Shown here piece by piece: positions 10,661-25,095 of a DNA stretch of 64,000 nucleotides. Location of the stretch: NCBI GenBank assembly GCA_014529385.2, contig CM043963.1, positions 103,768,912-103,832,911 on the forward strand. Reading direction: 5' to 3'. The translations under genes and the position numbers were made by a program. A model generated the notes under the pieces. That model ran no database searches and was not told the origin of the DNA. It saw nothing but the letters and a program-made list of their open reading frames with translations. This stretch comes from Adiantum capillus-veneris. Taxonomy: Eukaryota > Streptophyta > Polypodiopsida > Polypodiales > Pteridaceae. The stretch's first letter is position 1; every line of letters begins with the position of its first letter.

Positions 10661-12239
10661 CCGATCGGGGCCCTATATATATTTAGTTGTGGGCTCCTTG
10701 GGTATTAGAGATTTGTTGGTGGGCCTGCAGGGAACACTAATTTGCCCGATGGGCTTTTTCTGGGTTTATAGGCTGCTCTCAACCGGTTTTTTTGTGATCA
10801 TGTTGAGTGTGGTTATATAAATATGTTAACAAGACCTTGTGATCACACAAAATTTTAGGTAATTACATAAATATTAAATTCTTGTTGATTGACTTCTTGT
10901 ATTGATCCACATTCTCTTGTTCTTCTTGAAGGACATGTGGAAGTTTCATCACTTCATACTTCCACTCGTATGTCTTACTTGCATATTCTTCTAGCTATTT
11001 CCTTAATTGAGTTAACTCCATACTCTTGTGAGACTGGTTTGAACAATCGTTTGGAAAACTACTGTCACAATTATATTTGAGCCTATCTAGATTATGGCTA
11101 TACAATCATCAATGATGGAATTGGCATTTATCCGGGCACTATCATATCTCACTTCCAAGATTGGGTAGGGTAAAGACAACATACTTGAGGTTTCTAGCTA
11201 TAATCAAACATACAGTGGCTATTTTTGCAATGTTTGTAGCCTTTCAAGCAATCTATGAATAATAGTTATGGTGGTCGTTGTGGCTTGGGCATGACTAGAG
11301 TTGGTTGCTCATATCTGAGGGGTTGGCATGAATTTTATAATTATGATCTTTATTTGGTCTATAGTCAACTTGATTTCTGTTTCAGAGTTGTTCTTGTTAG
11401 TTGTACTATAGCTTTGCCTTTTGATGTCCCTCCTACCAATTCATGGTCACTTTAGACTTCTTTTCCATAGATGTATCCAATGGTCGCTCGGCCTTGGAAC
11501 TCAGTTGGTGCCAATATTCTTTGGATAGTTTTTGCTTCTTGTTAGGATTTTCATATGCCTCTACAATGTCAATTCCTAGGTTGTGCTCCTTAGTGGTTGG
11601 CATAGTCTTTTTAGATTTCCCTTCTAGCCCTATTACAACCAGTGTCTAGACTTCTTATTTCTTGGGCTTCAATGGCTGACTTCTTAGATGGTGTGGTTTG
11701 TAAGTCATCCAATAGAAAACTTACTAGATGTATCAAGACTTGAACATGTGTTGTGTCTTCACTTATGCGCTCTTTGTGAATCATTAGGAACTATTCTATC
11801 AAGCTAATAAACAATGTAATACATTTAGAATAGTAAGATGGTTCAAATTATTTTGAAGTTTGATTTTATAGGGGTTCTTAAGGAGGGCACCACACACCAA
11901 AATGTTGGATCACCTCAGGGGAGCCTCTCAAACAACGAAGTTGATGATAATTCCTTGATGCTTATCAATTCTCCAAAGAAATGATACCTAGGTGATAAGA
12001 GAAAGTGGTAACTTTGATGAGTATAACACAAGTAGACTCACAGATTTCTCTTCCTATAGCACCAAATCTGATCAAGCAATCGGCTACGTATCAAACTATT
12101 AGCAAGGAGATTGTACAAAAAAAACAAAGATGGGATGCTACTCTTGTACATAAGCCCATAAGAACAAGCCAACTGCATAAATCAAGCCCATACAGTGATA
12201 ATTTGAATCCATTTTACTGAAGACCAGAACATGAGAAGG
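10661..12239. other. AT-rich DNA with no recognised gene
   Basis: Short open frames occur on both strands, but none carries a motif I recognise and codon use looks random. No tandem repeat or inverted repeat stands out. It may hold retroelement debris too old to read. Confidence 0.5.
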
Positions 12240-12775
12240 TTTTCATGACTAGGGGGTTATGGCCAACCATGAAAAGACATGTCATGCTTATGTAAAATGG
12301 TGCTCCCAATGCAAAAAGAGGACACCTATACCTCATGCTACTTTATTCCAAATATCCATTGTGCCAAAATGGATAGAATATTAGATAGAGTACTTAGAAA
12401 ACTAAATATTTCTTGAAGACATGAGGAATATTGGATACAGTATTAAAAAAATTAGATATTTCTTGAAGATATGAGGAAATGCTACCAAAGGGTCAAAGGT
12501 AAAAAAAACTAGAAGCAAGAAATTACACAATGATTGGGAAACATTTGTACTAAACAGGAAAAGTTCAACATCTAAGAATACGTGCCAATGAGGATGAATA
12601 TATCCCCATCTTAGAACAAGCACATGTAAGTCTAGTGGGAGGTCATTTTTTCCATGAAACCATGGCTATAGTGACATTAATAGCTGGTATTTTGTGGCCA
12701 AATTTGTTTGCTAATACCAAGGAATTTGTGAGATGATGTGATGCATGCCAAAGGGCTAAGCTTGGTTGTACTATT
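12240..12775 (+). pseudogene. Gypsy integrase zinc-binding region, plus strand
   Basis: Translated in pieces across several frames, this carries two Gypsy signatures. Around 12255-12360 is a WPTMKRH block followed by a CSQCKK-type pair of cysteines and PHATLFQI. Around 12520-12770 is a LRIRANEDEYIP segment, EQAHVSLVGGHFFHET, LWPNLFANT and CDACQRAK, which is the HHCC zinc domain before the integrase core. Frameshifts and stops throughout make it a relic. It abuts a minus-strand relic of the same kind. Confidence 0.7.
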
Positions 12776-12779
12776 TGAC

Positions 12780-13760
12780 AATATCTTGGATTCCACCCAC
12801 TTGTTAACATAGCATGTTGCCATGATTATGTATGTATTCTTTCTTGGAGTGTCCTTCTTAAAAGGTCCCATAAAATCAAGACCCCATTTCATGAATATCT
12901 TCATGGGTTGAATAGTGGTCAGAAGTGTCATGTTTGTTATCGGGTGCCTACCCATTCTTCGGTAAATGCCACATGCCTTGCAAAAGGCTCAAACATTTGG
13001 TACCATGCTTTGTCACCATAAACCAACGGGTATAAAATTTTCTTATAAGTGATTCCCTTGGAAAAATATCCTTCTGAAATTCCAATGTCAAGCCCCCTTT
13101 TAGGGATTTTTTTGTATTTTTTGACTCGTTGAGTGTCAAAAAGAGGCAAGTAGACATCCACTATTAGGGTTTTGGGTGTTCTAGACACATTGGTGGTGTC
13201 AAAAGATTCAAATTCTATCACTAGTTGAAAATTTGTATTGAATGGGAAGCACCTACATCATGGAAAATACACTTGCATTGAATGAAAAAGCAATCATTTT
13301 CAAGGATTGCTAGAAAGTTAGGCTCATTTTTGAGAGTGTCAAGTTTTCCTTTTGGACTTACTCAATAGGTGCGGTTGCGTTTTAAGAAAATTTTCTAGAG
13401 AGAAAAATAAAATTTCTTACAAGGCCTTCCAAATGACCTTCAAAATCTCATAATGGTGCTTCAATAATTAGTTGCATCATGCCTTGTATTGTTACACACC
13501 TTCTCAAAACTCCATTAATACCCAATCGAAACACAAATCCTACAATGATAGTAAACTTTATACCTATGAGAATAAGAGCCTTCTTAATAGATTGCGACCA
13601 ATCTTTTGGTAATCTTCCATACTACAATAAATTATAGACTTCCTACCACTCTGAATCTAGCTCTTCAATGGTCGTAGTCTAAAATAATCTAAAATCTATT
13701 GGCTCATCTCTCAATGAATTTGATGAGACACCTTTAGTGCTTTTGGACAAGAAGTTTGCA
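12780..13760 (-). pseudogene. Gypsy pre-integrase and integrase, minus strand
   Basis: Reading the minus strand from about 13760: a YGRLPKDWS / FRLGINGVLRRCVT stretch (the linker before integrase), later GYFSKGITYKKILY and CKACGIYRRMGR (zinc domain), then KWGLDFMGPF and NKWVESK (start of the integrase core). A few hundred bases between 13430 and 13100 do not fit and may be an insertion. Many frame breaks exist. It meets the plus-strand relic tail to tail near 12775. Confidence 0.7.
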
Positions 13761-16700
13761 CAACAATGTGTCTTGCCAAGCTTATAAAAAGCTTAAAGTT
13801 GAAATGTCATCCACTTGATTAACCTCTATGAATAACGACTTTATTTATTAGATATAGTAGAGCAAGATGATCTACATAGAAGAAATACCTTTCCAGGCAT
13901 CAACCTGAGGTAAACATGCAAGGTAATCACCCACAAGACAAAATAACTATCAAACATGGCAAAATAGGCCTTAGGTGAAGCCAGGTATAGATCTAGGCAT
14001 TATCCATCAAGTGAGTCACGTTTTAACTAGGGTGAATCAAAATAGTATGTGTGGTTCAAGTATAAAGCAATCCTATCCAAGTATAGTGACCAAGTGTGTG
14101 TGTGTGTGTGTGTGTGTGCGTGCATGCGCACACACCCACCTTACCCATGCACCATACTCAATGTTAAGGTAGCAAGCCCATTGAGTATGGGCCTACTGCC
14201 TCATCAATTCAATGAGAGTCAAATTTGAAGCTTAAGAGATGTACCATATCAAAAGTCCAAGAATAAAGTGAAGCAAGTCTTATCAAAACTATATGTGATA
14301 ATGTCTTTAGAGAAGATTGTAGTCCAGTAGGAGTTTGAAGGCTTTGTTCGCTAGTAAGAGATAGTGTGGATACCATTTATATTTCATCTAGGATGTTATT
14401 CATGTATCTCAAGGTCAAGGATAATCCTCAAACAATTTGTTTAAAGGTAGTATGATCCTACAAGACACAAAAGTTAAAGTGATTACTTATGGGTGAGTAA
14501 ATCTAGATTAACTTGCAACCTAAAATTGATAGAGCCAAAAGACTACAATAGGCGTGAGGTCAACCTAACAAGGAATTATAGATAGTGGGTTAATCAAAGC
14601 CTATAGAGACATAGACTACATATACACAAACAACATAACATTCAAAAAAGAATGTGTGTTTAGGATGTGTGTGTTTCTGTATTAAACTTAATACATATAC
14701 ACAAACAACATAACATTAAAAAAAGAATTGGCTTTAGAGAATTTGACAATGATTTGTACAAAAATGATGCAGTCTTAGATTCATTTTATTACCATGCCAA
14801 TGGTCCTATAAAAAAGTAATAGAATTGTTGAGGTGATCGAGGTTGAATCAACAAGGGTCTTTAGAGTCGAACTATTGCAGCACGCTAAACCTTTTTAAGC
14901 CAAGATAGAATTCTCACCTACATCCATATAGACAAGTCAAAAAATTCATTAGACTTGGCTACGTACAGCAGGCGTGAAAGAACCTATCAGTTTTTATCCA
15001 TGTCAAACCTAAAAGTTATTAGACTAGCTACAATCTTGTATGTGGAAAAAAATGATCCAATTCTTTAAGTTTATATAGACCCATCTTTACTTACTTCAAG
15101 GACTGACACAATTGTGATCAAAAGATTTTGAAGTACCAAGTTATAATAATTTAGTAAAGTCACTTTGATCATCTCTATATTTTACTGCTTCATGTAAATT
15201 ACTTTTAGATTATCCTTTTTTAACAAATTGAAAACCAATGCATAGTCAACACCATATTAGTGAGTTTGGGAATTTCTCAATTCCCACTTTCAAAATGAGC
15301 TTAAGATTTGACCTCATGGAAAAATCTTTACCAAAGTTTGAAGAGCATAGATTGAAAGAGATTTTCAAGTACTACCTTGTGGAAGGACTTGGCCTTAAAA
15401 AATATTTGATATTTGTCCATAGGGACAAATATTTAAGACACCGATGATTCCCAAATTGGCTCTAAAGTCTCAAAATCCACAATATGGTGTTAGTCTATAA
15501 CTTAGGCTCTCCATGAGTTAAATCCAAGCAATCAATAATGAGTTAAAGACAATGAAGAGGCTATGCTCATAGTCAACAATTGAGGAGAGCCAAAGCCTTC
15601 ATAAAGACAACATACTGCAAAGCATTTAGTATGAGAGCTACCTACCTCATCCAAGATAGACCAGATGAGAAAAATCTTAACCAAACCATGCTAGATCAAG
15701 TAATCAAGCACTGGCAGTCATAAGCCAGCACAATAACCAAAAACTTTTAAGATCATTAATGTAGATCAGTGCTATAAAAAGGTCACTATCCTAGCCAATG
15801 GTAACCATCATAAATCAATTCTACTTCATTAAGATTTTGTAGTTAAAAAAATCAAACATATCAAAATCCAATTAGTACATAGAAGCTAGTACATCTGGGA
15901 ATTTAAGCTATCCAATCCAATCTGGGGATGAATCCTCCCAAGTTAGGTCCAACACATTAGATTGTTGCTAGCTATACCAGGTTATCAATTTCTTTTGCAT
16001 TTAAATCACTAAATCTAGTAATGCCAGTATCTAAGTACCAAATCATTCACTATTTGTATGATTCAAAACCAGTAAATAAGTAGAACACCAATAACCCAAA
16101 CAGAAAACAAGTTGCCCCCTTTTTGGATTTTCTAAACAAGCCATTGTCCGTCAAATGTAACACACCAAAATGAGTAATAGCATAAGATAAGGATAGAGCA
16201 ACCCTATATAATTGTACAAAGGCCAAAGTTAAAAGTCATGGGACTAAACATAAAAAAGCATAGCATAAGCCAAGACTCATGGAGCAAGGATAAGATTATA
16301 CCCGGAAGGAGTATAAAATTTTTAGTCCAATAGAATTAAACAAAAAATATTCAGATTTTTGATTTTCTTAACTAAACTTTCATTGTACATTATCAATATT
16401 TTGATAGTTTCCAATCTGATGTATGAATACATGTCTTGTATATTACAAGGCCAAAAACTAGAAGCACATATGAGGAGAAACGGAGTGTTTTAGGAAACAT
16501 GGCACAACCCTTTTGAATTCATGCCAAATACTCACTGAATAAGAAGTAAACCTCTAGACCAAGGTAATGAGCATGATTCCACCCTTATTCATTCCACCAT
16601 TTGCAAGACTATAAAAAAAACATTCAATAGATCAATCAATGAGTTAAAGTAGCCAACCAATCATATATCATGAGCTAGTATATATCCAAAAGCATCATAA

Positions 16701-16890
16701 AAACTCAATAGAACACCAAGAAAAACAACTAGGAACCAATAACTAATTGTTTGTCAATCTTGAATTAGGGTTTAGACATCAACCTGTGAAGAATACTCAT
16801 CTGCCACACAATCCATGTTGATAATAGAGTGGTAAAGTTGAATGTTTTCAAACCTTGTCAGAACACAATCATCATTATTTGAAATTATTC

Positions 16891-16894
<4 letters not shown>
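13761..16894. other. AT-rich DNA with no recognised gene
   Basis: No protein motif is recognisable. A (GT)n tract lies at 14094-14118. A ~34-bp direct repeat (ATACACAAACAACATAACAT core) occurs near 14618 and 14694. A 69-codon open frame at 15238-15447 has no known motif. Confidence 0.5.

Positions 16895-16956
<62 letters not shown>
16895..16956. repeat. (TC)31 microsatellite
   Basis: A perfect TC dinucleotide run. Flanks are unique AT-rich sequence. Confidence 0.98.
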
Positions 16957-16959
<3 letters not shown>

Positions 16960-18023
16960 ACAAACATATTAAGTAACCAAAATCTAAGAGTTATTAAAAT
17001 CCCTCACCTTTAAATAAAAAGGGGCAATAGGACAAGTCATCAACCTCCTCCTTCCACAACTAGTGATTATGCTAGGCCATAACAGTAATCCCAGCTGCTC
17101 AACTAACGATATTTCAAGCAGGATACGCAGCAATAAGTTTTACAACCAAAGGATCTGCAAGAGAATGCATGCCTATATACTAACTGCATGAGAGTGGGTG
17201 CACATTCCATCAAGGCAAAGCATACACTAGCCCGGCACCATGTATGCAATATGAGTAGTATTGAGCCATGCCATACGATCACAACCGAAATATTAGTATA
17301 ATGTATACTACAAGAGGGCATCCCACCCATATCATGGAAGCTAAGAGAAAGGGAGAGAAAGAACATCTATTTAATTGTGAGAGAAATCCAAAATGATGGT
17401 AGTAGAGTATCAAAGGACATGCAAATTTACCTTTCATGGTGATGTTATCAGTTCATCTTAGGAGGGGAGGTGGGCACTAACGTTGTAATGTGCCCGTAGT
17501 GTAGAAGAAAAAGGGAGACAAACAGGTTGCAGAGCATTGCGATGAGGGAGGGATGCATTAATCCAAGTAGCAAGGGCAAAATGGATGCCCCATTCTTGCC
17601 AGGAATGCATCAAAATTGGAGCCTTGTTAATTTAGTGAGAGTTTTATTTAAGGGGATATGAAAACGAGGGCATGAAGTTCCAAATGTGTTTATGTGAGTT
17701 CTAAGGAGAAACTAAAAGGATGTGATACATGACTCAAAATGTAGGTACAAACCTACAAGGAATAAGACAACAATAGCATACCATGTTTTTGGGATTTAAA
17801 AGGGAAGTAAGTGTTATTGCCATGAGTCCAATTGGCTTTAAAAAATCCTAACCTATCCACATGGGAGTAGGTATAAAGAAAGTAGCTGAGTATTCATTTA
17901 ATTCATGTATGCCAACCATGGCGAGGAGTGAGGGAGCTATATCTACCTACCCATATCCATCCACTAAAAATCATGCTACTCATTCATATCTACTTTGACA
18001 TCTAATGTCTAGAAAGAGAACAA

Positions 18024-18130
18024 ATCCTTAATGGACCCATGTCACCCTTGTAACAAGGGTGACAAGGGTAGAATATTTGTGACAAGGGTAGAATCCTTAA
18101 TGGACCCTTGTCACCCTTGTAACAATATGT
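18024..18130. repeat. Short direct repeat with inverted core
   Basis: The phrase ATCCTTAATGGACCC plus TGTCACCCTTGTAACA occurs twice, about 67 bp apart. The first copy is followed by AAGGGTGACAAGGGTAGAAT, so CACCCTTGT and ACAAGGGTG form a small inverted repeat. Surrounding sequence from 16957 to 18571 shows no gene. Confidence 0.7.
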
Positions 18131-18571
18131 GTAGAATATTTAGATGATATTAACAAAATAATAATTGAGGGGAAGGCATACATTGAGCCAGAATTTCCAA
18201 GCAACAAGGCTAAAACCTACTCCATAAATTGAGTATGGAGAGAGAGGTATTACACAAACAGAGGTAACATCAATTAGATGCAATGCATGTGGCCGCTTAT
18301 ATCCCGATTGCAAAGTTTATGCCATTCAATGGTATGTGTCATAAAACTAATATCTAACCAACCCAAAATATTTTCTCATATTAAACTGATCATTTAATAT
18401 GGGAGAATAAATGGGAACAAGGGCTAGAATATAGACATGTGGTTACAAATCTATCTCAACACGGGGCCAATGGTAAAGGGGTCCAAATGAGAGATGGTCT
18501 GTCAAAGAGCAAGACTAGTTGATGGATCTAAAAGACCTTAGGGTTAGCTTCATTAAAGACCTCCAAAGGTT

Positions 18572-19876
18572 AGTGTTAAAAGTTCTTTAACCTTAGGTAA
18601 GCTAGGGATGTGCTTGAGGTGGGAACCCTCGGCCCAAGCTTGAGGTGCTTGTCATGCTTGCTGACTAAGGTGGTTGAGGTGCTTGTCGTGCTTTCTGACT
18701 AAGGTGCTTGAGGTGCTTAATGACTAAGGTGCTAAGGTTCTCCATGACCAAGGTGCTTGAGGGTAAGGTGTTCAAAAAGTCAAATCATATCCCTACTCAT
18801 TCTAGGGGCTAGAGAGAGAACACACACACCCTCACACAAGGCAAGATTGGTACAAAGAAAGCAAATAGGGCACTTGTGAAGCTTCGCTTCATGTTGCCCT
18901 CATGGTGTGCCTAAAACCTATTGGGTAGACTCCCAAGGGATCCAATGATAATCTAGTTGATTTAATTAATTTTTTTTGCATTTATCAAGTCCTCCCTCTC
19001 AAAGGGGAAAGGGGGACACTTGTCCCAAGACTACCCTTGTTGCTTGATATGCACTAAGCCTGTGATTGGCCAAGCTTGAGGAGGTCTAATCATATGCAAG
19101 ATAGTGTGAGAAGAGGGGGTCAACCAAAGCAAGGAGGGGGATTTCTTGGGGGGTATACTCTCCCACACACACATATACACACATACACTCTCATTGTGTG
19201 GAAGTGCAAAGTGAAAGAGCTCCATCTTCTTCTCCAAGCTAGTAGATAAGTTGAGAGCCTACACAACACTCTTGGCTATGGAATGCAAATCCAACCAAGA
19301 GCCATGCTTCAATGCTTAATCTTTCCATCTTCTCCATCTTCATTACTATGCTATTATGTATGTTAGCAAGAAGAGTGATGATAAGTGAGGAACTACTTCT
19401 TTCTCCTATAATTGTTTCTACTTTTTCTTACCTTTCCTCATTCCCCGCTATCTCTCTCCACCTTTGAAGGTGTTTAAGGCCTTGGGACTGAGGCTAGGGA
19501 TAGCAACAGTGTTTTTACAAAGTCTATTTTATGCTCATGATGCATGAAGCTTTCCATCTTCATTGCATCACCTAGGTCACAAGGAACACAAAGATTGTAT
19601 TGTACCAAGTCTCTCTTGATGGGAGGATCTATAATACAAAAGCCTATTGGAGGGGGGACCGGCTCCACATAAATCCGGTCCTGAATTGTTGTCAAGTTCT
19701 CTAAACTCTCTCTCTTGCAAAAGTATTGTTCATGGCAAGTTAATTAAGTACTATGATTATGTTGCTACCATCAATTAAGTCTACCCTCTATGTTCTCAAA
19801 GTAGTCTCACAAAAATCCTTTCTCTAATTCTTCTAATTCCGCTATTCTCAAAGCTCATAGGCCATTTCCATTAAAT
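18572..19876 (+). repeat. Probable 5' LTR of plus-strand element
   Basis: This is the ~1.3 kb directly upstream of a clean tRNA-iMet primer site. A possible LTR start, TGTTAAAAG, lies near 18572, and the sequence before the PBS is TTTCCATTAAAT. No partner LTR is in the window, so the left boundary is a guess. A degenerate tandem repeat (18606-18770) lies inside. Confidence 0.35.
18606..18770. repeat. Degenerate ~34-bp tandem repeat
   Basis: GAGGTGCTTGTCRTGCTT followed by CTGACTAAGGTG recurs in a row with deletions, at least four partial units. The first two full units differ at only a few bases. Confidence 0.7.
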
Positions 19877-19888
19877 TGGTATCAGAGC
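19877..19888 (+). other. tRNA-iMet primer binding site
   Basis: TGGTATCAGAGC is an exact complement of the initiator tRNA 3' end. It is preceded by a candidate LTR and followed, about 395 bp later, by a gag-like ORF. It identifies the 5' end of an LTR retrotransposon on the plus strand. Confidence 0.85.
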
Positions 19889-20282
19889 TATTGGATTCTC
19901 TTTTCTTGCTTAAGAAGAGAGGTCCTTAGGTTTTCCATGAAAGGTTGGTCCTGTTTATTGCAATAGGGTAAGTGGAACAGGGATCTATTATCTTTGTTGA
20001 GAAGGACTTAGTTTGAGGTACACGTTGGGAACTATAGTCTTAATAATGGAGCCTCTAGGGGTTTGCCTTTGGATTTACCATTATGAAGCTACGAGAAAGC
20101 TCAACAGGAACCATAATCAACCGAGAAATGTTAGACCCTCTCCACTAGTCTTTGCAATCAACAATGTCTAAACCATGGGCGTGGCTACTTGAGAACTGAT
20201 TTTCACAGGTAAAGAAACGGTAGGGACTAAGGTTTTTGAGGGTACCAAAGCACAAAGTAATCTATACATAAGTTTAATTATC

Positions 20283-20700
20283 ATGGATGGCAATAACCAA
20301 GAGGGTAGAATGAACATTGATAAATTTGATTTTGCACATGAAGGTGCTAATGATGATGCCCCCATGTTTTTAAATCATCTTGTTGCTAGGTTGCAACAAG
20401 TTATGGGCAACCCTGCTTTGCAAACTGAAGTTACCCAACAACTTCATGCTTATGGGATTTCCCTTCCTCTCCAAGAGGAAAGAGAGCTTAGGAGGCCTCT
20501 GGATGAGACCCCCAAAAGAAGACTCTCTCCCATACGAGAGGAGGAATCCAAAGAACGATAAAATAATGAATCTCTAAGTTCCTCTGAAGATGTTGCTCCA
20601 CAAAGATGGCGGTCTAGAACTTTAACACCCATCACACATTAGTAAATGAGGAATAGCACAATAGCCTAAAAATAGCTGAAATATCTTTTCCTAGGGATAG
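20283..20700 (+). pseudogene. gag N-terminus of LTR element
   Basis: The ATG at 20283 opens a 92-codon acidic frame, with Asn/Asp-rich sequence, then Gln-rich AHGIS-like and basic RRL-type segments. It ends at TAA 20559-20561. The same frame continues through NNESLSSSED and RSRTLTP to TAG/TAA at 20640-20645. Each of these stops is one C-to-T change from a Gln codon. No zinc knuckle or pol follows; the element is truncated before the CA microsatellite. Family assignment is uncertain. Confidence 0.5.
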
Positions 20701-20875
20701 GTCGCCCCACATCATTAGCCTTGAAGGCATCGAATACACATCTCCTATTTTTAGCATAATATGATAGGTTATTATCTTTGGTATTTTGCCTTGTTCCTCA
20801 CCTCGCTTTCCTGTTATTGCCCTTGCCCTGCTGACCTTAATCTTCATAGCATGAGATGATCTCATGGCATCGTAT

Positions 20876-22559
<1,684 letters not shown>

Positions 22560-22740
22560 TTTTTACACAATGATTGGCATTAAATAAGCTAGAAAATAAT
22601 GATTATTTGACTATTTAAAATTTTCAATAAAAAAAAGCCTCAATCCTCTTGAGAGGGTCTCCATAGAGGTGGGACTTACAGGGTTTTTTTAAACAACTTC
22701 TTGAAATACAAACAAGATGCTATCCATTTTTGGGAAAGAA
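22560..22740 (-). repeat. Inverted fragment of the 3.3-kb array unit
   Basis: Read on the minus strand, this segment has GCATCTTGTTTGTATTTC, GAGACCCTCTCAAGAGGATT, a GCCTT-like stretch and AAATAGTC in the same order as array copy A around 24450-24560. Similarity is clear but diverged. Confidence 0.6.
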
Positions 22741-23891
22741 GTAGTAGTCTGTGTGTGCGCGCGTGTGCATGCATCTATTCCATTAATTATGAGTATCCAC
22801 GTTTAGTTCGGAGTTTGTTAGGTCAAATGTGTTAGATGCAGGCATCTGAAAATTGCACTAGATAGGGAGGGTAGGCAAATAAAATCTGTATCAAAAGTGC
22901 ATGCATAAGCAGTAGATGCAAACACATGTGAGAAAATGATTGTAGCCTACCCGCACGGTATGAAGATGCGGGTTTTCCACATGTGAACTTAGCAAGTTTT
23001 GGGTCTTCTTTTGTATTTTCAATCTCGAGAAAATCCAAATTTTTATGTTTAGGTCAATATGAAGATAGTATAAGGTTTAGGTGGATAAGCAAGTGTTGGT
23101 ATCAGGTAGTCTAAAATTCCCGGATGCACGTGGGTGGATTAGAATGGTATAGCTATCTCAAGGTGGGAACCAATGGTCTCTTGTATATATAAGCGTCTAT
23201 TAGCAAACTTTGAGGTGGAGTCAAAGGCACCGTCTATTTAGAGGGCTCCTAAATTGTATGATAATATGGCCACTATATGCTATCTGGAATGTGTGTGTGT
23301 GTGTGGCCCTCACCCAACCCTTGGAGTAGGGGTTCCACATGGTGGGAGGTAGGGCCCATCATGTGGAACCCTAACCCCAACCAAGTGTGACCAAAATATC
23401 CAAGCAAACAGTATGAAGTGTTCAAAGGGGTGATTATCATATCTAGAAAGGTTACCATATTGGTAAAGGTGTGCCAATAGGGCTTATACATAAGTTCACA
23501 TTCATACAAAAGTCGTCTAATAAGGTATAATTTGTCAAGTATTGAGTAAGAGAGAATCTCTTACCTTTGTTCACCATAGATAAATTAATCTATATTGAAG
23601 GAGTTAGTTTTTTCCAGTGTTTCTATATGGAATTTTCCAATACCTTGAAAAAACACTACATATTAAGTTCATATCTTCAGAGGTAATCAACTACAAAAGA
23701 GCACTACCAGATATCTATATAGTTTTAAAAAATTTTATATGCATATTAAGTACAGTTGAGAAGGTCAATCTCTACATCCAATAGGATATACAAACTACTG
23801 ATTTGTAGATCTAACGACCAATTCTGTCTTTCAAAACTAGCAACACACTCTGAGTGACCTTCTAGTCTAAGGTATAAGGACTATATGCTAT
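22741..23891 (+). repeat. Decayed partial array copy
   Basis: Sequence near 23289-23500 (a GTGTGTG run, then CCCTCACCCAACC, GGTTCCACATGGTGG, AAGTGTTCAAAGGGGT) parallels the end of copies A and B (GTGTGTCCCTCCCCC, GGTCCACATGGTGGAGG, ATGTGTTCCAAAGGGT). It seems to be an older, degraded copy left of the clear array. No gene seen. Confidence 0.4.
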
Positions 23892-24045
23892 ATGTGCTTG
23901 ACCAGAAAAGGAGCCGTGGCCCCAACCCATCCTCTTGGATTAGGTGGATCAAGTAAAAAAAATATAGCTAGTCTCATCTACTAAGGGTAAAAACAAAAGT
24001 TCTTACCTTCTAAGGATAAAAACAAACTGTCATGTTTAAATGTGT

Positions 24046-24082
<37 letters not shown>

Positions 24083-25053
24083 GGGAAGCATGAAATACTA
24101 ATAAATGAAAAATTTCTTGTTGTGAACCATCTTGTCTCCAGGTATTATTATTGGTGTAATCCACTTCAAAGATATATAGTCCTAGACATAACCTCCACAA
24201 ATCCTACAAGGAGAGGGATCCAGCTGTTACCAACATCCATACAAAACCATTCAGTTAGAATCGGCTATGCTTGTGCGTATTATAGGTGTCAAAATTGGGT
24301 CTTGTTGTTATCCACGTCAAGCTTGCAAAATTAGTGTATAGCTTATCCTACAGACTATCATTTATTTTCAACCATATATCAAAGTCAAATTATCAAATGT
24401 ATCTATAAATCCAAGTAGTACCCCCTTTTTTGTTAAAAAATCGGGCAACATCTTGTTTGTATTACGGAGAAAATGTCAAAAAATTACAATAATTGCCATC
24501 TCTTCAGAGACCCTCACAAGAGGATTAAGGCTTTTAAACAAAATTGAGAACTTTAAATAGTCATGTACTCATAAGAAGTCTGTATTATTTTTGAAAAACA
24601 CTTATTTAACTTCATTCACCATGCAAGATATTTGAGAGAAATGACCCGATCACCATGTAATCAATCTAAGTAAACGTTGTGTGTGAAGCTTTTGCTTTAA
24701 AAGCCATTGATTTTAAAAATTAGTCAAGCATATCTACAAAAGGTTAGAGGGAATTTGGTGGGAAGTAGAGTAGGTTTCAAAAAACCTTATGTAGATAGTG
24801 TAACCATAAATATCAAGAGGTATGAACCTTGATGTCCATAAGCAAGATTATTTGATATAGAGTAAGACCTATACCTTATTGGTAAGTCAAACACAGTCTA
24901 GAGTCCAAGAGTACACAAAGTTAAACTATATGTGTAAAGTACTAATGTAGAATTTTTGTATTAATCCGAACTGCTTAGAGGTATAAACTGGTTCTCAACA
25001 TAAAAAACAATGCTCCAATTATGATAATTATACTAACAACTGGTGATAATGAT

Positions 25054-25095
25054 CCCCCCCCCCCCCCCCCCCCTGCCCCCGCACACACACACATA
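25054..25095. repeat. Homopolymer C20 with (CA)n in copy A
   Basis: Twenty C, then CTGCCCCCG and a short CA run. The equivalent site in copy B has 23 C followed by GCGCGC and CA; copy C has no C tract here. Confidence 0.95.
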
